DNA of 64,000 nt from Myxococcus fulvus. GTDB lineage: Bacteria > Myxococcota > Myxococcia > Myxococcales > Myxococcaceae. The notes under the pieces are model-generated. The model saw only the letters and a list, made by a program, of their open reading frames with translations. It had not been told where the DNA came from and did not search any database. The translations under genes were made by a program, and so were the position numbers. How positions within the stretch are numbered: position 1 is the first letter of the stretch; each line of letters starts with the position of its first letter. The stretch covers positions 1-64,000 of the forward strand of contig NZ_FOIB01000016.1 of NCBI RefSeq assembly GCF_900111765.1. Direction: 5' to 3'. Positions 35,474-43,916 of this stretch are shown in pieces.

Positions 35474-35887
35474 GCGCGTCTCCTCTCTCGCGCCTTGAAC
35501 CGTGGGGGCGCGCGCGCTGTCCCGCAGCAGACAAAGGGACTGCGTCCCGGCCGCACGCTCCGCGCGGGGCACGAGCGTTCGTGCATTCCCAAACACGGGA
35601 TTCCCGTCCGCTCCTGGGACGTCCAAGCGTCCCAGGGCCGCACACCATGTCTGTCTTTGATTCGAGCGATGAAGAAGACTCATCGAACCGCACGCCGAGT
35701 CACACCGCCCGTCGACGCGGCGTCCGAAACCGCACGGACTTCCATGCGATTTGGAGAAAACCCGGCACGTCGAGTGCGCGCGAAATGGATGGAATGAAAT
35801 GTCGTCGCAATTGTAATGGGCGCGCGACGTAGGTCGTCTGTGCGGCGACCGAGCCGCCTTCTCCTTCCCCCATGAATTGAGGAAAAA
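35474..35887. other. Intergenic region, DUF2267 gene / small lipoprotein
   Basis: About 410 bases, more AT-rich near 35660-35880. A perfect hairpin CCTGGGACG (35613-35621)/CGTCCCAGG (35628-35636) with a 6-base loop is present. A 42-codon frame beginning ATGAAGAAG at 35670 lacks a ribosome site and is not called. Confidence 0.5.
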
Positions 35888-36301
35888 ATGTATCGCATCG
35901 CCGTTGCCGCCTTGATGCTCGCCGCCACTGGTTGTGCCACCACGGGAGGCGGCGGGAGCCGCGAGGGCAACGCCAACGTCGCCGGGGTCATCAAGCTGCC
36001 GGAGACCGGGCTCGCCCAGGCGGGAAACCCCTGTGACCAGCTTCGCGTGGTGGTCGCTCACGCGAGCACGCCCACGGACGCCCTGGGTCACGGCATGGTG
36101 AAGTCCAGCCGCGGAAACCGCTGTTCCTTCACGGTGTCCGGCATCCCCAGCAACGCCAAGCTGCAGATCAGCGCGGTGGCCGAGTCCGGCCTGAAGTGCG
36201 ACAACGGCTCCGCGCCCAGCATCTCCCCGGAGCCGTCCGAGCTGGAGCTGAAGAACTACGCCACCGGCACGCGCGACTTCGCCGTGAGCTGCGGCTCCTG
36301 A
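35888..36301 (+). CDS. Small lipoprotein of unknown function
   Basis: A 137-residue lipoprotein. The signal MYRIAVAALMLAATGC places lipidation at Cys16. The mature domain carries three more cysteines (NPCDQLRVVVAHAS, GNRCSFTVSGI, LKCDNGSA) and ends FAVSCGS, suggesting two disulfide bonds in a beta-rich fold. A TGAGGAAA ribosome site precedes the start. I recognise no family. It may be co-oriented with the downstream peroxidase but has a 196-base gap. Confidence 0.75.
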   Translation: MYRIAVAALMLAATGCATTGGGGSREGNANVAGVIKLPETGLAQAGNPCDQLRVVVAHASTPTDALGHGMVKSSRGNRCSFTVSGIPSNAKLQISAVAESGLKCDNGSAPSISPEPSELELKNYATGTRDFAVSCGS

Positions 36302-36497
36302 AGTCGACCGTCGTTCGCCGTGCCCTGTCGCTCCGCTCCGGTGTCGGGAGCGGAGCGGGCAGGTAGGCTCCAGGTCGTCCAGGAATTCCGGATTGATTCG
36401 CGCACCGAGGGGCGCGAAGCTTCCGGGAGACCGCCCGTGGAGCGGCGCGAGGTACCGGACCAGGCCGGGCCGCATGGTGAAGAAGGACGACCCGGTG

Positions 36498-37658
36498 ATG
36501 ATTTCGAGAAGCTGGCGCACTGCCCTGCTCGCCCTGAGCCTGGGTGGGATGGGGCTGGCGTGTGAGTCCGAGGAACCCTTCCCCACGCTGGACGAGCTGG
36601 ACCAGCTGCGCAGCCTGCACTCGCTGTCGAGCCACCCGCGCCTGGACTCCACCAACCGCGTGGACGGGCTGGAGGCGGCGCGCACGCTGGGCAACGAGCT
36701 GTTCCGGGACCCGGGGCTGTCGCGCTGCGGCTCGGTGTCGTGTGAGAGCTGTCACACCGGCGAGGGCCGCACGGTGGAGACGCCGACGGCGGAGGGCTGC
36801 GGGGGCCAGCGCACGGAGAGAAACCCGCCCACCGTGCTGAACGTGCGGCACAACCGCTGGTTCATGTGGGACGGCCGGGCGGACTCGCTCTGGTCCCAGG
36901 CGATTCTCCCGCTGACGAACCCGGTGGAGATGGACTCGGACGCGGAGGTGGTGCGCGCCCGGCTGCAGGCGCAGGACTCGTACCGCTCGCGCTACCTGGC
37001 GCTGTTCGGCGCGGACCCGGGCGCGGAGCCCGGCCCGGAGCTGATGGCCAACGTGGGCAAGGTGCTGGCGGCGTACGAGCGGGACTTGATGCGGGTGGAG
37101 GCGCCCTTCGACGTGGACGTGCGGCGCTTCCTCGCGGCGGTGGACGCGGGCACGGCCGAGAGCGACCCGGCGTACCTGGGGCTGAAGACCTTCGTGCGCA
37201 AGGGCCAGTGCATCGTGTGCCACAAGGGCCCGTCGCTGACGGACGAGCTGTTCCACAACGTGGGCCTGCAGGACAAGGGGCCGGGCGCGGGGGGACAGTG
37301 GGCGGTGCTGCAGTCGCTGCTGGACTGGGAGTTCAACGCGGCGGGGCGCTACAGCGATGACCGGAGCGGCGCGGACGCGCGGCGGCTGAACACGCTGCGC
37401 ACGCAGGCCAAGCAGGAGGAGCTGGAGGGCGCGTTCCGCACGCCGTCGCTGCGCAACGTGGCGCTGACGGCGCCGTACATGCACACGGGCGCGCAGGCCA
37501 CGCTGGAGGAGGTCGTCGACTTCTACAACGAGGGCGGCGACGCGGACGGCACCTTCACGGGCAAGCGCACGGTGTCCATCGTCGCGCTGGAGCTGACGGA
37601 CGCGGAGAAGCGCGCGCTGGTGGAGCTGCTCAAGTCGCTGACGGGCACGCCGCGCTGA
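36498..37658 (+). CDS. Di-heme cytochrome c peroxidase / MauG-family lipoprotein
   Basis: A 386-residue lipoprotein (signal MISRSWRTALLALSLGGMGLAC, Cys22). Two c-type heme sites are visible: CESCH (Cys82, Cys85, His86) and CIVCHKGP (Cys238, Cys241, His242). The spacing and the block FRTPSLRNVALTAPYMHTGAQATLEEVVDFYNEGG are typical of the CcpA/MauG superfamily. It either reduces hydrogen peroxide in the periplasm or oxidises a partner protein. The ATG at 36498 has GAAGGA upstream; an ATG at 36474 is a less likely alternative. A hairpin terminator follows. Confidence 0.88.
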   Translation: MISRSWRTALLALSLGGMGLACESEEPFPTLDELDQLRSLHSLSSHPRLDSTNRVDGLEAARTLGNELFRDPGLSRCGSVSCESCHTGEGRTVETPTAEGCGGQRTERNPPTVLNVRHNRWFMWDGRADSLWSQAILPLTNPVEMDSDAEVVRARLQAQDSYRSRYLALFGADPGAEPGPELMANVGKVLAAYERDLMRVEAPFDVDVRRFLAAVDAGTAESDPAYLGLKTFVRKGQCIVCHKGPSLTDELFHNVGLQDKGPGAGGQWAVLQSLLDWEFNAAGRYSDDRSGADARRLNTLRTQAKQEELEGAFRTPSLRNVALTAPYMHTGAQATLEEVVDFYNEGGDADGTFTGKRTVSIVALELTDAEKRALVELLKSLTGTPR

Positions 37659-37666
37659 GGAAGCCA

Positions 37667-37697
37667 GGGCTCTCGCGCGGGGTGCGCACGAGAGCCC
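37667..37697. terminator. Bidirectional hairpin between the peroxidase and M24 genes
   Basis: Perfect 9-bp arms GGGCTCTCG (37667-37675) and CGAGAGCCC (37689-37697), loop 13 bases, between convergent stops. Confidence 0.7.
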
Positions 37698-37717
37698 GCC
37701 TTGCGTGACGCGGGGCT

Positions 37718-39121
37718 TCAGCGCACCAGGTGGAAGTCCGTCTGACGCTTCCAGGCCCAGTGCACGCGGCCCTCGGCGTCGATGGTGATGTCCTCTTCCT
37801 GGGCGGAGCGCACGCGCTGGCCGTTCCACTCGGGGACGGCGCTCGTCGCCTGCAGCTCGATGGAGTACCACATGTTCGGCATGACCTTGTGGTCACCGTT
37901 GCCGGGCACGCCCTCCTGACGGTCCCACAGGCCCACCATGGCGCCGGCGCCGTGGCCATGCAGGCCGATGGGGTGCGAGTAGATGGTGCCGTCGATGCCC
38001 TCGCTCGTCATGCGCTGACGGGCGCGCTGGAGGACCTCGTTGCCGGTGCGACCGGGGACCAGCTCCTCGAAGACGATGTCCTGCAGGCGGTTGGACGTCT
38101 TGAGCGCGGCCTTGAGGCCCTCGGGCACGTCCGTCTCGCCCTCGCGCAGCACGTAGCCCATGTGCTGGGTGTCGGTGTTGAGGCGCAGGGCGGTGACGCC
38201 GTAGTCGCAGTGGAGCACGTCGCCGCGCTGGATGACGGGGTCGTCGCCGAGCTGCTCGTCGGTGACGCCCTGGCGCTGCACGTCGACGGAGGGCTGGAAC
38301 CAGGTCTCCAGGCCCAGGTCGGCCAGGCGCTGGCGCATCCACCACTCCACGTCCTTCACGCGGGTGGTGCCGGGGGTGATGACCTGGTTGGAGAAGGCGG
38401 TCTCGATGATGTTCCAGGCGAGCTTCGTCTGGTCCTCGTAGAAGCGCGCCTCGTCGGGGATGCGCCAGGCGAGCAGGTCCACGGGCAGGCCGCCCGCGGG
38501 CTTGAAGCGCTTGACCCAGTCGGGGCCGAGCGCCTCGGCCATGCCCTCGTACTCGCCATGGGAGAGGCCGTCCGCGAAGGCGAAGGTGCGCGAGATGTCG
38601 AGCGCGATGCTCTTGGGCTGACGCTCCTCGAGCACCTGCTTGAGGACGAGCCACTGGTCGGGGCCCCACAGCTCCGCCTGGCGCAGGCCCTGGCCGCCGT
38701 GGCTGACCTGCTGCTGCGCGCGGCGCGGCACGTAGACGCCGCCCTGGGGACCACCGCCGAGCGCCAGGCGCTCCACGCCCTTCTCGGGGCCACGGTCATG
38801 GAACACGTAGATGGTGCGGCGGCGGGCGGCGAACGTGGTGGGGGACACGAGCGCCTTGAAGACGGGGTCCTCGTTGTACTCGCGCATGGGGATGACCCAC
38901 ATCTCCACGCCGTACTTGCGCATGAGCTGGGGCAGGGCCGTGTCCATGCGCTCGCGCAGCCAGGCCTGTTGCCGCTCGGCCTGCTCGCGCAGCGTGCCGA
39001 AGGGGCGCTCGGGAGAGGTGGACTTCACCGTCGCGGCGGGGGCATCCGGGGACTGAGAGGAGACGGAGGCGCATGCGGTGCAGAGCATGAGCGGTGCGAG
39101 GAGGCGGAGGCGGGTTCGCAT
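37718..39121 (-). CDS. M24-family metallopeptidase-like lipoprotein
   Basis: A 467-residue exported protein. MRTRLRLLAPLMLCTAC gives a lipoprotein signal. The C-terminal half is a pita-bread (creatinase/aminopeptidase P) fold: GDVLHCDYGVTALRLNTDTQHMGYVL carries the Asp-type metal ligands, SHPIGLHGHGAG the His ligand, and YSIELQA a Glu ligand. An N-terminal creatinase-like domain starts RQQAWLRERMDTALPQLMRKYGVEMWVIPMREYN. Substrate unknown; some M24 relatives are not peptidases. The start at 39121 is preferred for the signal peptide. Confidence 0.82.
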   Translation of the reverse strand: MRTRLRLLAPLMLCTACASVSSQSPDAPAATVKSTSPERPFGTLREQAERQQAWLRERMDTALPQLMRKYGVEMWVIPMREYNEDPVFKALVSPTTFAARRRTIYVFHDRGPEKGVERLALGGGPQGGVYVPRRAQQQVSHGGQGLRQAELWGPDQWLVLKQVLEERQPKSIALDISRTFAFADGLSHGEYEGMAEALGPDWVKRFKPAGGLPVDLLAWRIPDEARFYEDQTKLAWNIIETAFSNQVITPGTTRVKDVEWWMRQRLADLGLETWFQPSVDVQRQGVTDEQLGDDPVIQRGDVLHCDYGVTALRLNTDTQHMGYVLREGETDVPEGLKAALKTSNRLQDIVFEELVPGRTGNEVLQRARQRMTSEGIDGTIYSHPIGLHGHGAGAMVGLWDRQEGVPGNGDHKVMPNMWYSIELQATSAVPEWNGQRVRSAQEEDITIDAEGRVHWAWKRQTDFHLVR

Positions 39122-39247
39122 GGGCGCGCAGTGTGGCACGCACGGCCGGGGCCGTCTCGCGTCGCTCGGAGCACACGGGTCCGGGGCTTCGTGGGTTGCG
39201 AGGCTTTCCGTGCGGGAGTGCTCACGCAGTCGCACGCGGGCTCGGGC

Positions 39248-39640
39248 TCAGGGTGTGAGCGATGGCGCACCGAGGCAGGCTTGACGCTCGGCGCCACAGA
39301 CCGCGTCGATGCGCGCGGTGTCGGGCGGGCGCTGGCAGCCGCTGTCGAGTGAGGTGGTGAGCTCCTCGGTCCGGATGCGCATGCACTGGACGCAGCCGGA
39401 CCTGGCGCCCTCGGCGCCCTCCAGCGTGGGCTCCACTTGCTGGTAGCTGTCGAGGACCTGGGCGACACAGGGCTCCTGCTCCAGCGTGGAGCCCGCGCAG
39501 GTGCGCGCGTGGGAGCACTGCGCGGTGGCCGAACGTTCGGCCCACTCGTCGTAGGTGAGCGTGGGGACACCGTCACCGCCGCAGCCGAGCAGTCCCAGTC
39601 CCACGACGATTCCGACGAGCCACCCGCGCATGCGGTGCAT
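39248..39640 (-). CDS. Cysteine-rich small lipoprotein
   Basis: A 130-residue lipoprotein (MHRMRGWLVGIVVGLGLLGC). The mature region has eight further cysteines (CSHARTCAG, EPCVAQ, GCVQCMR, GCQRP, VCGAERQACLG), consistent with four disulfides. I recognise no domain. It has the same orientation as the M24 gene, with 126 bases between. Small Cys-rich lipoproteins of this kind are common in myxobacteria. Confidence 0.72.
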   Translation of the reverse strand: MHRMRGWLVGIVVGLGLLGCGGDGVPTLTYDEWAERSATAQCSHARTCAGSTLEQEPCVAQVLDSYQQVEPTLEGAEGARSGCVQCMRIRTEELTTSLDSGCQRPPDTARIDAVCGAERQACLGAPSLTP

Positions 39641-39925
39641 TCCAGTCAGAATCGTCCACGGCTGTCATCTCCGCTCGACGTGGGCTCACAGGTGGCGAGG
39701 CCGCCGCGGCGCGTCCGGAGCGCGCTCAACCACCGCGGGAGGAGCCGCGCGGCATCGAGTCCGGTGTCGCGCATCCCCCTGGCGTACGAGCCACACGGGA
39801 TGAGCGTCGCGGTACCTGGGTGGCATCGAGACGGGAGCAAGTCATCAACCCGCCACGCCTCGAAGTGCCCTCCATGCGCAAGCACGAGGGGCACGCCGTG
39901 GGTGCCTCTCCACGGCGCTCCACCG

Positions 39926-41176
39926 TCACCGTCGCGTGAGGCCCTCCGCGTGACACGGGGGCGCGTCACAGCGGTCCACGAAGCAAGGCGCGCACTGCAG
40001 CTCCCCACCGCAGCCATCCGGCACCGCGCCACACGCGCCCACTCGGGCCTCACAGGTCACGGGCACGCAGCCCCCGGGCAAATACCGCTCGCCCGAGCCG
40101 AGCATGCCCGTCATCTCGTTCGCCCCGCCCACCAGCAACACCGCGCCGTCCGCCAGCAGCAGCGCGTGCGAAAACCTCCGAGGCTCCTCGAGCGCCGGCG
40201 CCGAGGACCACTGGCCCGTCATCGGATTGAAGCGCTCCACGGACGTGAGCGCCCCCGTGGTGAAGTGCTCACCGCCGAGCACCAGCACCGTCCCCTCCTT
40301 CGTCACCAACGCCGCGTGGTGCTCGCGAGGCACGGACGGCGCGGCCACCAGCGTCCACAGGCCCGTCATGGGGTCATACAGCTCCGCCGTGCTGGAGGCG
40401 CGCGCGGTGGCGCCGCCGACCACGAGCACCCGTCCATCCGGCAGCGCCGTCACGGAGTGACCCACGCGATGGGTCCCCGCCGCGCCCCCCGTCAGGCCCG
40501 CCTTCTCCCAGCGACCCGTGGCCACGTCGTAGAGCTCCGCCTGGAGCCCGCTCGCGAAGAGCACCTTGCCCTGCCCGAGCACCACCGCCGTCCCCGCGCC
40601 CCCTCGCACGAAGCCCGGCGGCGTCGCGGGCACCCACGTGCCCGTCTCCGGATGGAACAGCTCCGCCGAGCGCAGCGGCCGACGGTCCGCGTCCGTGCCA
40701 CCCGCGACCAGCACGCGCCCGTCCGGCAGCAGCACCGCGGCGGGGTCATTGCGCGGCTCGGACATCGGCGACACCACCGTCCACTGTCCCGTGGTCGGCG
40801 CGTACACCTCCGCGTCCGCCAGCGCGCTCGGCGCGGCGACCTGGGCACCGCCCACCACCAGCACCCGACCATCCAACAGGCGCACCGCCGCGTGGTTGCG
40901 ACGCGCCTTGTTCAGCGCCCCCGTCGCGCGCCACAGCCCCGTCTCCGGCTCGAACACCTCGCAGCTCGCGAGCGTGCGCTGACCATCGTGCCCACCCGCG
41001 GCCAGCACGCGGCCATCCGCCAGCGTGACGAACGGCAGCAGCTTGCGCGGCGTCAGCAGGCGCAGCGGCACCGCGACGGCGTCCCGAGTGCCCTCGTCCG
41101 GACGCGGAGCGGCGCCGCACGAGAACACCAGCGCGCACAGCGCCACGCCCAGAAAGGATGTCGGAACACGTCGCAT
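39926..41176 (-). CDS. Kelch-repeat beta-propeller lipoprotein
   Basis: A 416-residue lipoprotein (MRRVPTSFLGVALCALVFSC). Six or more Kelch units of about 50 residues follow, each with a DGRVLVVGG-like strand and an ExFxPxTGxW motif (EVFEPETGLW, EVYAPTTGQW, ELFHPETGTW, ELYDPMTGLW, RFNPMTGQW). A C-terminal Cys-rich tail (CVPVTCEARVGACGAVPDGCGGELQCAPCFVDRCDAPPCH) is a myxobacterial type. Likely a surface binding protein; partner unknown. The start at 41176 gives the better signal. Confidence 0.87.
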   Translation of the reverse strand: MRRVPTSFLGVALCALVFSCGAAPRPDEGTRDAVAVPLRLLTPRKLLPFVTLADGRVLAAGGHDGQRTLASCEVFEPETGLWRATGALNKARRNHAAVRLLDGRVLVVGGAQVAAPSALADAEVYAPTTGQWTVVSPMSEPRNDPAAVLLPDGRVLVAGGTDADRRPLRSAELFHPETGTWVPATPPGFVRGGAGTAVVLGQGKVLFASGLQAELYDVATGRWEKAGLTGGAAGTHRVGHSVTALPDGRVLVVGGATARASSTAELYDPMTGLWTLVAAPSVPREHHAALVTKEGTVLVLGGEHFTTGALTSVERFNPMTGQWSSAPALEEPRRFSHALLLADGAVLLVGGANEMTGMLGSGERYLPGGCVPVTCEARVGACGAVPDGCGGELQCAPCFVDRCDAPPCHAEGLTRR

Positions 41177-41323
41177 GGAGCCCACTCGCCTCGCAGGTCG
41201 AAGAGAGCCCGTGTAGCCTGACGGTCTGACATTCCAGGGATGTCCAACCTGAGTGATTCCGGACGCTTGACCCGCCTGAAGGGTCGGACGTCAGGCCCCC
41301 TCGGAGGAGGCCCCGCGAGCCGC

Positions 41324-41650
41324 TCAGTGGCGTACGGAGTCGTCGTCCCCGGGGACCGGAGTGTTCACCGGCTCGGCGTCCATGCCACGAGAGCTTCGGG
41401 GTGGCAGCGCGCCGCCGTCATCATCCACCTCGAGCTTCAACAGCGGATGGTCCGCGTTGGCGAGGTAGACGTCGTCGGCGCTGACGTAGTCCACGTCACG
41501 GAACTCCACGAGGTAGTCGCGGCGAGGCACGGGCACCAGGCCCTGCTCGAGCTCGAAGTGGATGTCACCGACCGCGGCGACGCGCCCCAGCTTGCGTCCA
41601 TCCGCGGTCCTCACCGTCATTCCCTCACGCACTTCGCCGGACTGAATCAT
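41324..41650 (-). CDS. PRC-barrel-like / DUF2171 small protein
   Basis: A 108-residue protein. The N-terminus MIQSGEVREGMTVRTADGRKLGRVAAVGDIHFELEQG and later RRDYLVEFRDVDYVSADDVYL fit a PRC-barrel or DUF2171-type fold. The acidic C-terminal tail is disordered. The GAGGAG site upstream supports the start at 41650. Role unknown. Confidence 0.7.
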   Translation of the reverse strand: MIQSGEVREGMTVRTADGRKLGRVAAVGDIHFELEQGLVPVPRRDYLVEFRDVDYVSADDVYLANADHPLLKLEVDDDGGALPPRSSRGMDAEPVNTPVPGDDDSVRH

Positions 41651-41929
41651 CGCAAGCTCCTCGCGGCCACACCGTGCCCTCGTCAGGGAGAACCTGCGGG
41701 CACCGGGTGGCCGATGACAGTCCGAGGGAGCAGGCGAGGAGGCGCTCGCGCCAGGGCTCACGGACCGAGACGCGGCGAGGCCGAGGTCCCCATGGCGCCA
41801 TGCAGCCCTTGCCTGGAGTGATGTCGGGAGGACGGACAGCGGCCGAGAGGTCGCCGGGGTCCGCGCCGAGCGGACAGGCCCTGCCCGCATGAGGAGGAGG
41901 TGCCTACTTTCCGTCACGGGAGGTGCGGC

Positions 41930-42127
41930 ATGTTACTGGAGCTCTCCGAGGTAGAGGGGCGCGAGCTGAAGCAGGCCTTGGACACGGCGTTGCGCGAGCT
42001 GCTCGACGAGATTGCCCGAACGGACCAGCGTGCCTACCGGGACATGCTGCGCGAGCGACATGACCGACTGGAGCAGCTCAACCGTCGGCTGGAGATGTCG
42101 CTCGAGGGCAACCCCGTCTACGCCTGA
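41930..42127 (+). CDS. Conserved 65-aa helical protein
   Basis: A 65-residue acidic/basic helical protein (MLLELSEVEGRELKQALDTALRELLDEIARTDQRAYRDMLRERHDRLEQLNRRLE...). It is one long amphipathic helix pair, likely dimeric. The ATG at 41930 has GGGAGG just upstream. No function is assigned. Confidence 0.65.
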   Translation: MLLELSEVEGRELKQALDTALRELLDEIARTDQRAYRDMLRERHDRLEQLNRRLEMSLEGNPVYA

Positions 42128-42238
42128 GCGAGGAGCGCCAGGGCGGCGGCTCGCGGGACATGCGCGCGAGTGACAGCGGTTGGTCCTCGTGCGCGGAGGG
42201 GCGCACCTTCCTTGGGAAGGACCGAGGGAGGCCGCGCC

Positions 42239-42760
42239 ATGATTCCGCAGAACATCCTCCAGTACCTGGAACGTCACCAGGTTCCCTACGAGCGAAGACC
42301 GCACCTGCGAGCCATCACCGCGCAGGCGCTCGCGCAGTCGCTGCACGTCAGCGGCTTCCAGGTGGCCAAGTCGGTCATCCTCCGCTCGGAGGACGCGTTC
42401 TGGATTTGTGTCGTGGGAGCGCCGGACACGGTGGACGTGGACCGCGTCGCGGAGGTGACGGGCGCGAAGGGCCTGCGGCTCGCGGACGAAGCCGAGTTCG
42501 CCGACCTCTTCCCCGACTGCGAGGTGGGCGCGGAGCCACCGTTCGGCAGGCGGTATGGATTGCCGGTGGTGATGGACGGGCACCTGGGCGAGGCGGAGAC
42601 GCTGTTGTTCCGCGCGGGCTCACACGAGGAAGCGCTGGAGCTGCGCGTCGCGGACTTCGTGGGCGTGGAGGCGCCGTACCTCGGGGCCATCATCCATGAC
42701 CGCCCGGGCGAGGCGCGCAGGCTCCCGTTCGACAGCGAGGCACTCCAGCCCGACTACTGA
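42239..42760 (+). CDS. YbaK/ProX-type aminoacyl-tRNA deacylase
   Basis: A 173-residue YbaK-domain protein. The hallmarks are AQALAQSLHVSGFQVAKSVIL (the AKS Lys), FGRRYGLPVVMDGHLGEAETLLFRAGSHEEALELRVADF, and the usual length. Such proteins hydrolyse mischarged tRNA (for example Ala- or Cys-tRNAPro), or are truncated editing homologues. Start ATG at 42239 with GGGAGG upstream. It overlaps the convergent ABC gene by 7 bases. Confidence 0.82.
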   Translation: MIPQNILQYLERHQVPYERRPHLRAITAQALAQSLHVSGFQVAKSVILRSEDAFWICVVGAPDTVDVDRVAEVTGAKGLRLADEAEFADLFPDCEVGAEPPFGRRYGLPVVMDGHLGEAETLLFRAGSHEEALELRVADFVGVEAPYLGAIIHDRPGEARRLPFDSEALQPDY

Positions 42761-43773
42761 GCGAGCGCGCGGCCCGTGCGCGCATCGAAGCGGCGCAGCC
42801 TGGACGCATCGAAGCGCAGCGCGACCTCCGAGCCCGACGCAGCACGGAAGTCACCGGGGGCACGGGCCACCAGGTGTTCACCGCCCACGTCCACCGTCAC
42901 CCAGCTCTCGGCGCCCATGGGTTCCACCAGGTACACGCGGCCCGTCAGCGCACTGTCGGGCGAGGGGGACGCAATCACTTCCAGGTGTTCCGGGCGCAGG
43001 CCCAGCACCACCTCATCCCCGGCGAGTCCCAGGGTCCGGGGCTTGAACTGGTTGATGCGAGGCGAGCCGAAGAAGCCCGCGACGAAGAGGTTCGTGGGGG
43101 CGTCATACAGCTCGCGCGGTGGAGCCACCTGCTGCACCTCGCCCTGGCTCATCACGACGACGCGGTCGGAGAGCGTCATGGCCTCGGCCTGGTCATGGGT
43201 GACGTAGATGAAGGTGGCCTGGAGTCGCTCGTGCAGCTTCTTGATTTCGCCGCGCATCTGGGTGCGCAGGGCGGCGTCCAGGTTCGAGAGGGGTTCGTCG
43301 AACAGGAACACCTTGGGGCGGCGCACGAGCGCGCGGCCCAGTGCCACGCGTTGACGCTGTCCGCCGGAGAGCTCCTTCGGACGACGCGAGAGCAGGGCCT
43401 CCAGTCCGAGCACCGAGGCGACCTCGCGCACGCGAGCGTCGATGTCCGAGCGAGGAAGGCCAGCGACCTCCAACGGGAAGGCGAGGTTCCGGGCCACATC
43501 CAGGTGCGGATAGAGGGCGTAGCTCTGGAAGACCATGGCGATGTCCCGCTCCTTGGGGGACATGCCGTTCACCACTTCGCCATCGATGCGCAGCGTTCCG
43601 GAGGACAGCTCCTCCAGCCCGGCGATGAGGTTGAGGGTGGTGGACTTGCCACAGCCGGACGGGCCGACGAGCGACACGAACTCACCGTCGGCGATGTGGA
43701 GCGTCACACCCTTCACGGCGGCGACACCGCCCCGGTACACCTTGCGCACGTCCTCCAGGGACACCGTCGCCAC
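42754..43773 (-). CDS. MalK/UgpC-type ABC transporter ATPase (orphan)
   Basis: A 339-residue ATPase. Walker A GPSGCGKST, Q-loop MVFQSYALYPHLDV, signature LSGGQRQRVALGRAL, Walker B VFLFDEPLSNLD, switch His in THDQAEA, and a C-terminal OB/TOBE regulatory domain (VVLGLRPEHLEVI) make it a member of the carbohydrate-importer subfamily. It powers sugar or glycerol-phosphate uptake by binding cognate permeases, but no permease or binding protein lies here, so it may serve several importers as MsmX does. GTG at 43773 gives MATVSLEDVRKVY; an ATG at 43809 is possible. Confidence 0.9.
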   Translation of the reverse strand: MATVSLEDVRKVYRGGVAAVKGVTLHIADGEFVSLVGPSGCGKSTTLNLIAGLEELSSGTLRIDGEVVNGMSPKERDIAMVFQSYALYPHLDVARNLAFPLEVAGLPRSDIDARVREVASVLGLEALLSRRPKELSGGQRQRVALGRALVRRPKVFLFDEPLSNLDAALRTQMRGEIKKLHERLQATFIYVTHDQAEAMTLSDRVVVMSQGEVQQVAPPRELYDAPTNLFVAGFFGSPRINQFKPRTLGLAGDEVVLGLRPEHLEVIASPSPDSALTGRVYLVEPMGAESWVTVDVGGEHLVARAPGDFRAASGSEVALRFDASRLRRFDARTGRALAQ

Positions 43774-43916
43774 GCGGCTAGGCCTCCCCGAGGCCCGGAG
43801 CCCGGGCACAAGTCGTCCAAGTCGAAGCTGTCGTCCGAGGATGCATGACCCCGGAGCATCGCCACGACACCCCGCACGGCAAGCGCGATGTCACGCAGAC
43901 GTGCACCTGCCGACAA

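Noticed and set aside
35670-35798. 42-codon frame starting ATGAAGAAG
   Set aside because: It looks peptide-like, but there is no ribosome site and no paralogue or neighbour to support it.
37730-39352. Antisense frame covering the M24 gene
   Set aside because: Repetitive Ala/Gly/Val/His composition without motifs. The M24 protein and its signal peptide on the - strand are clearly real.
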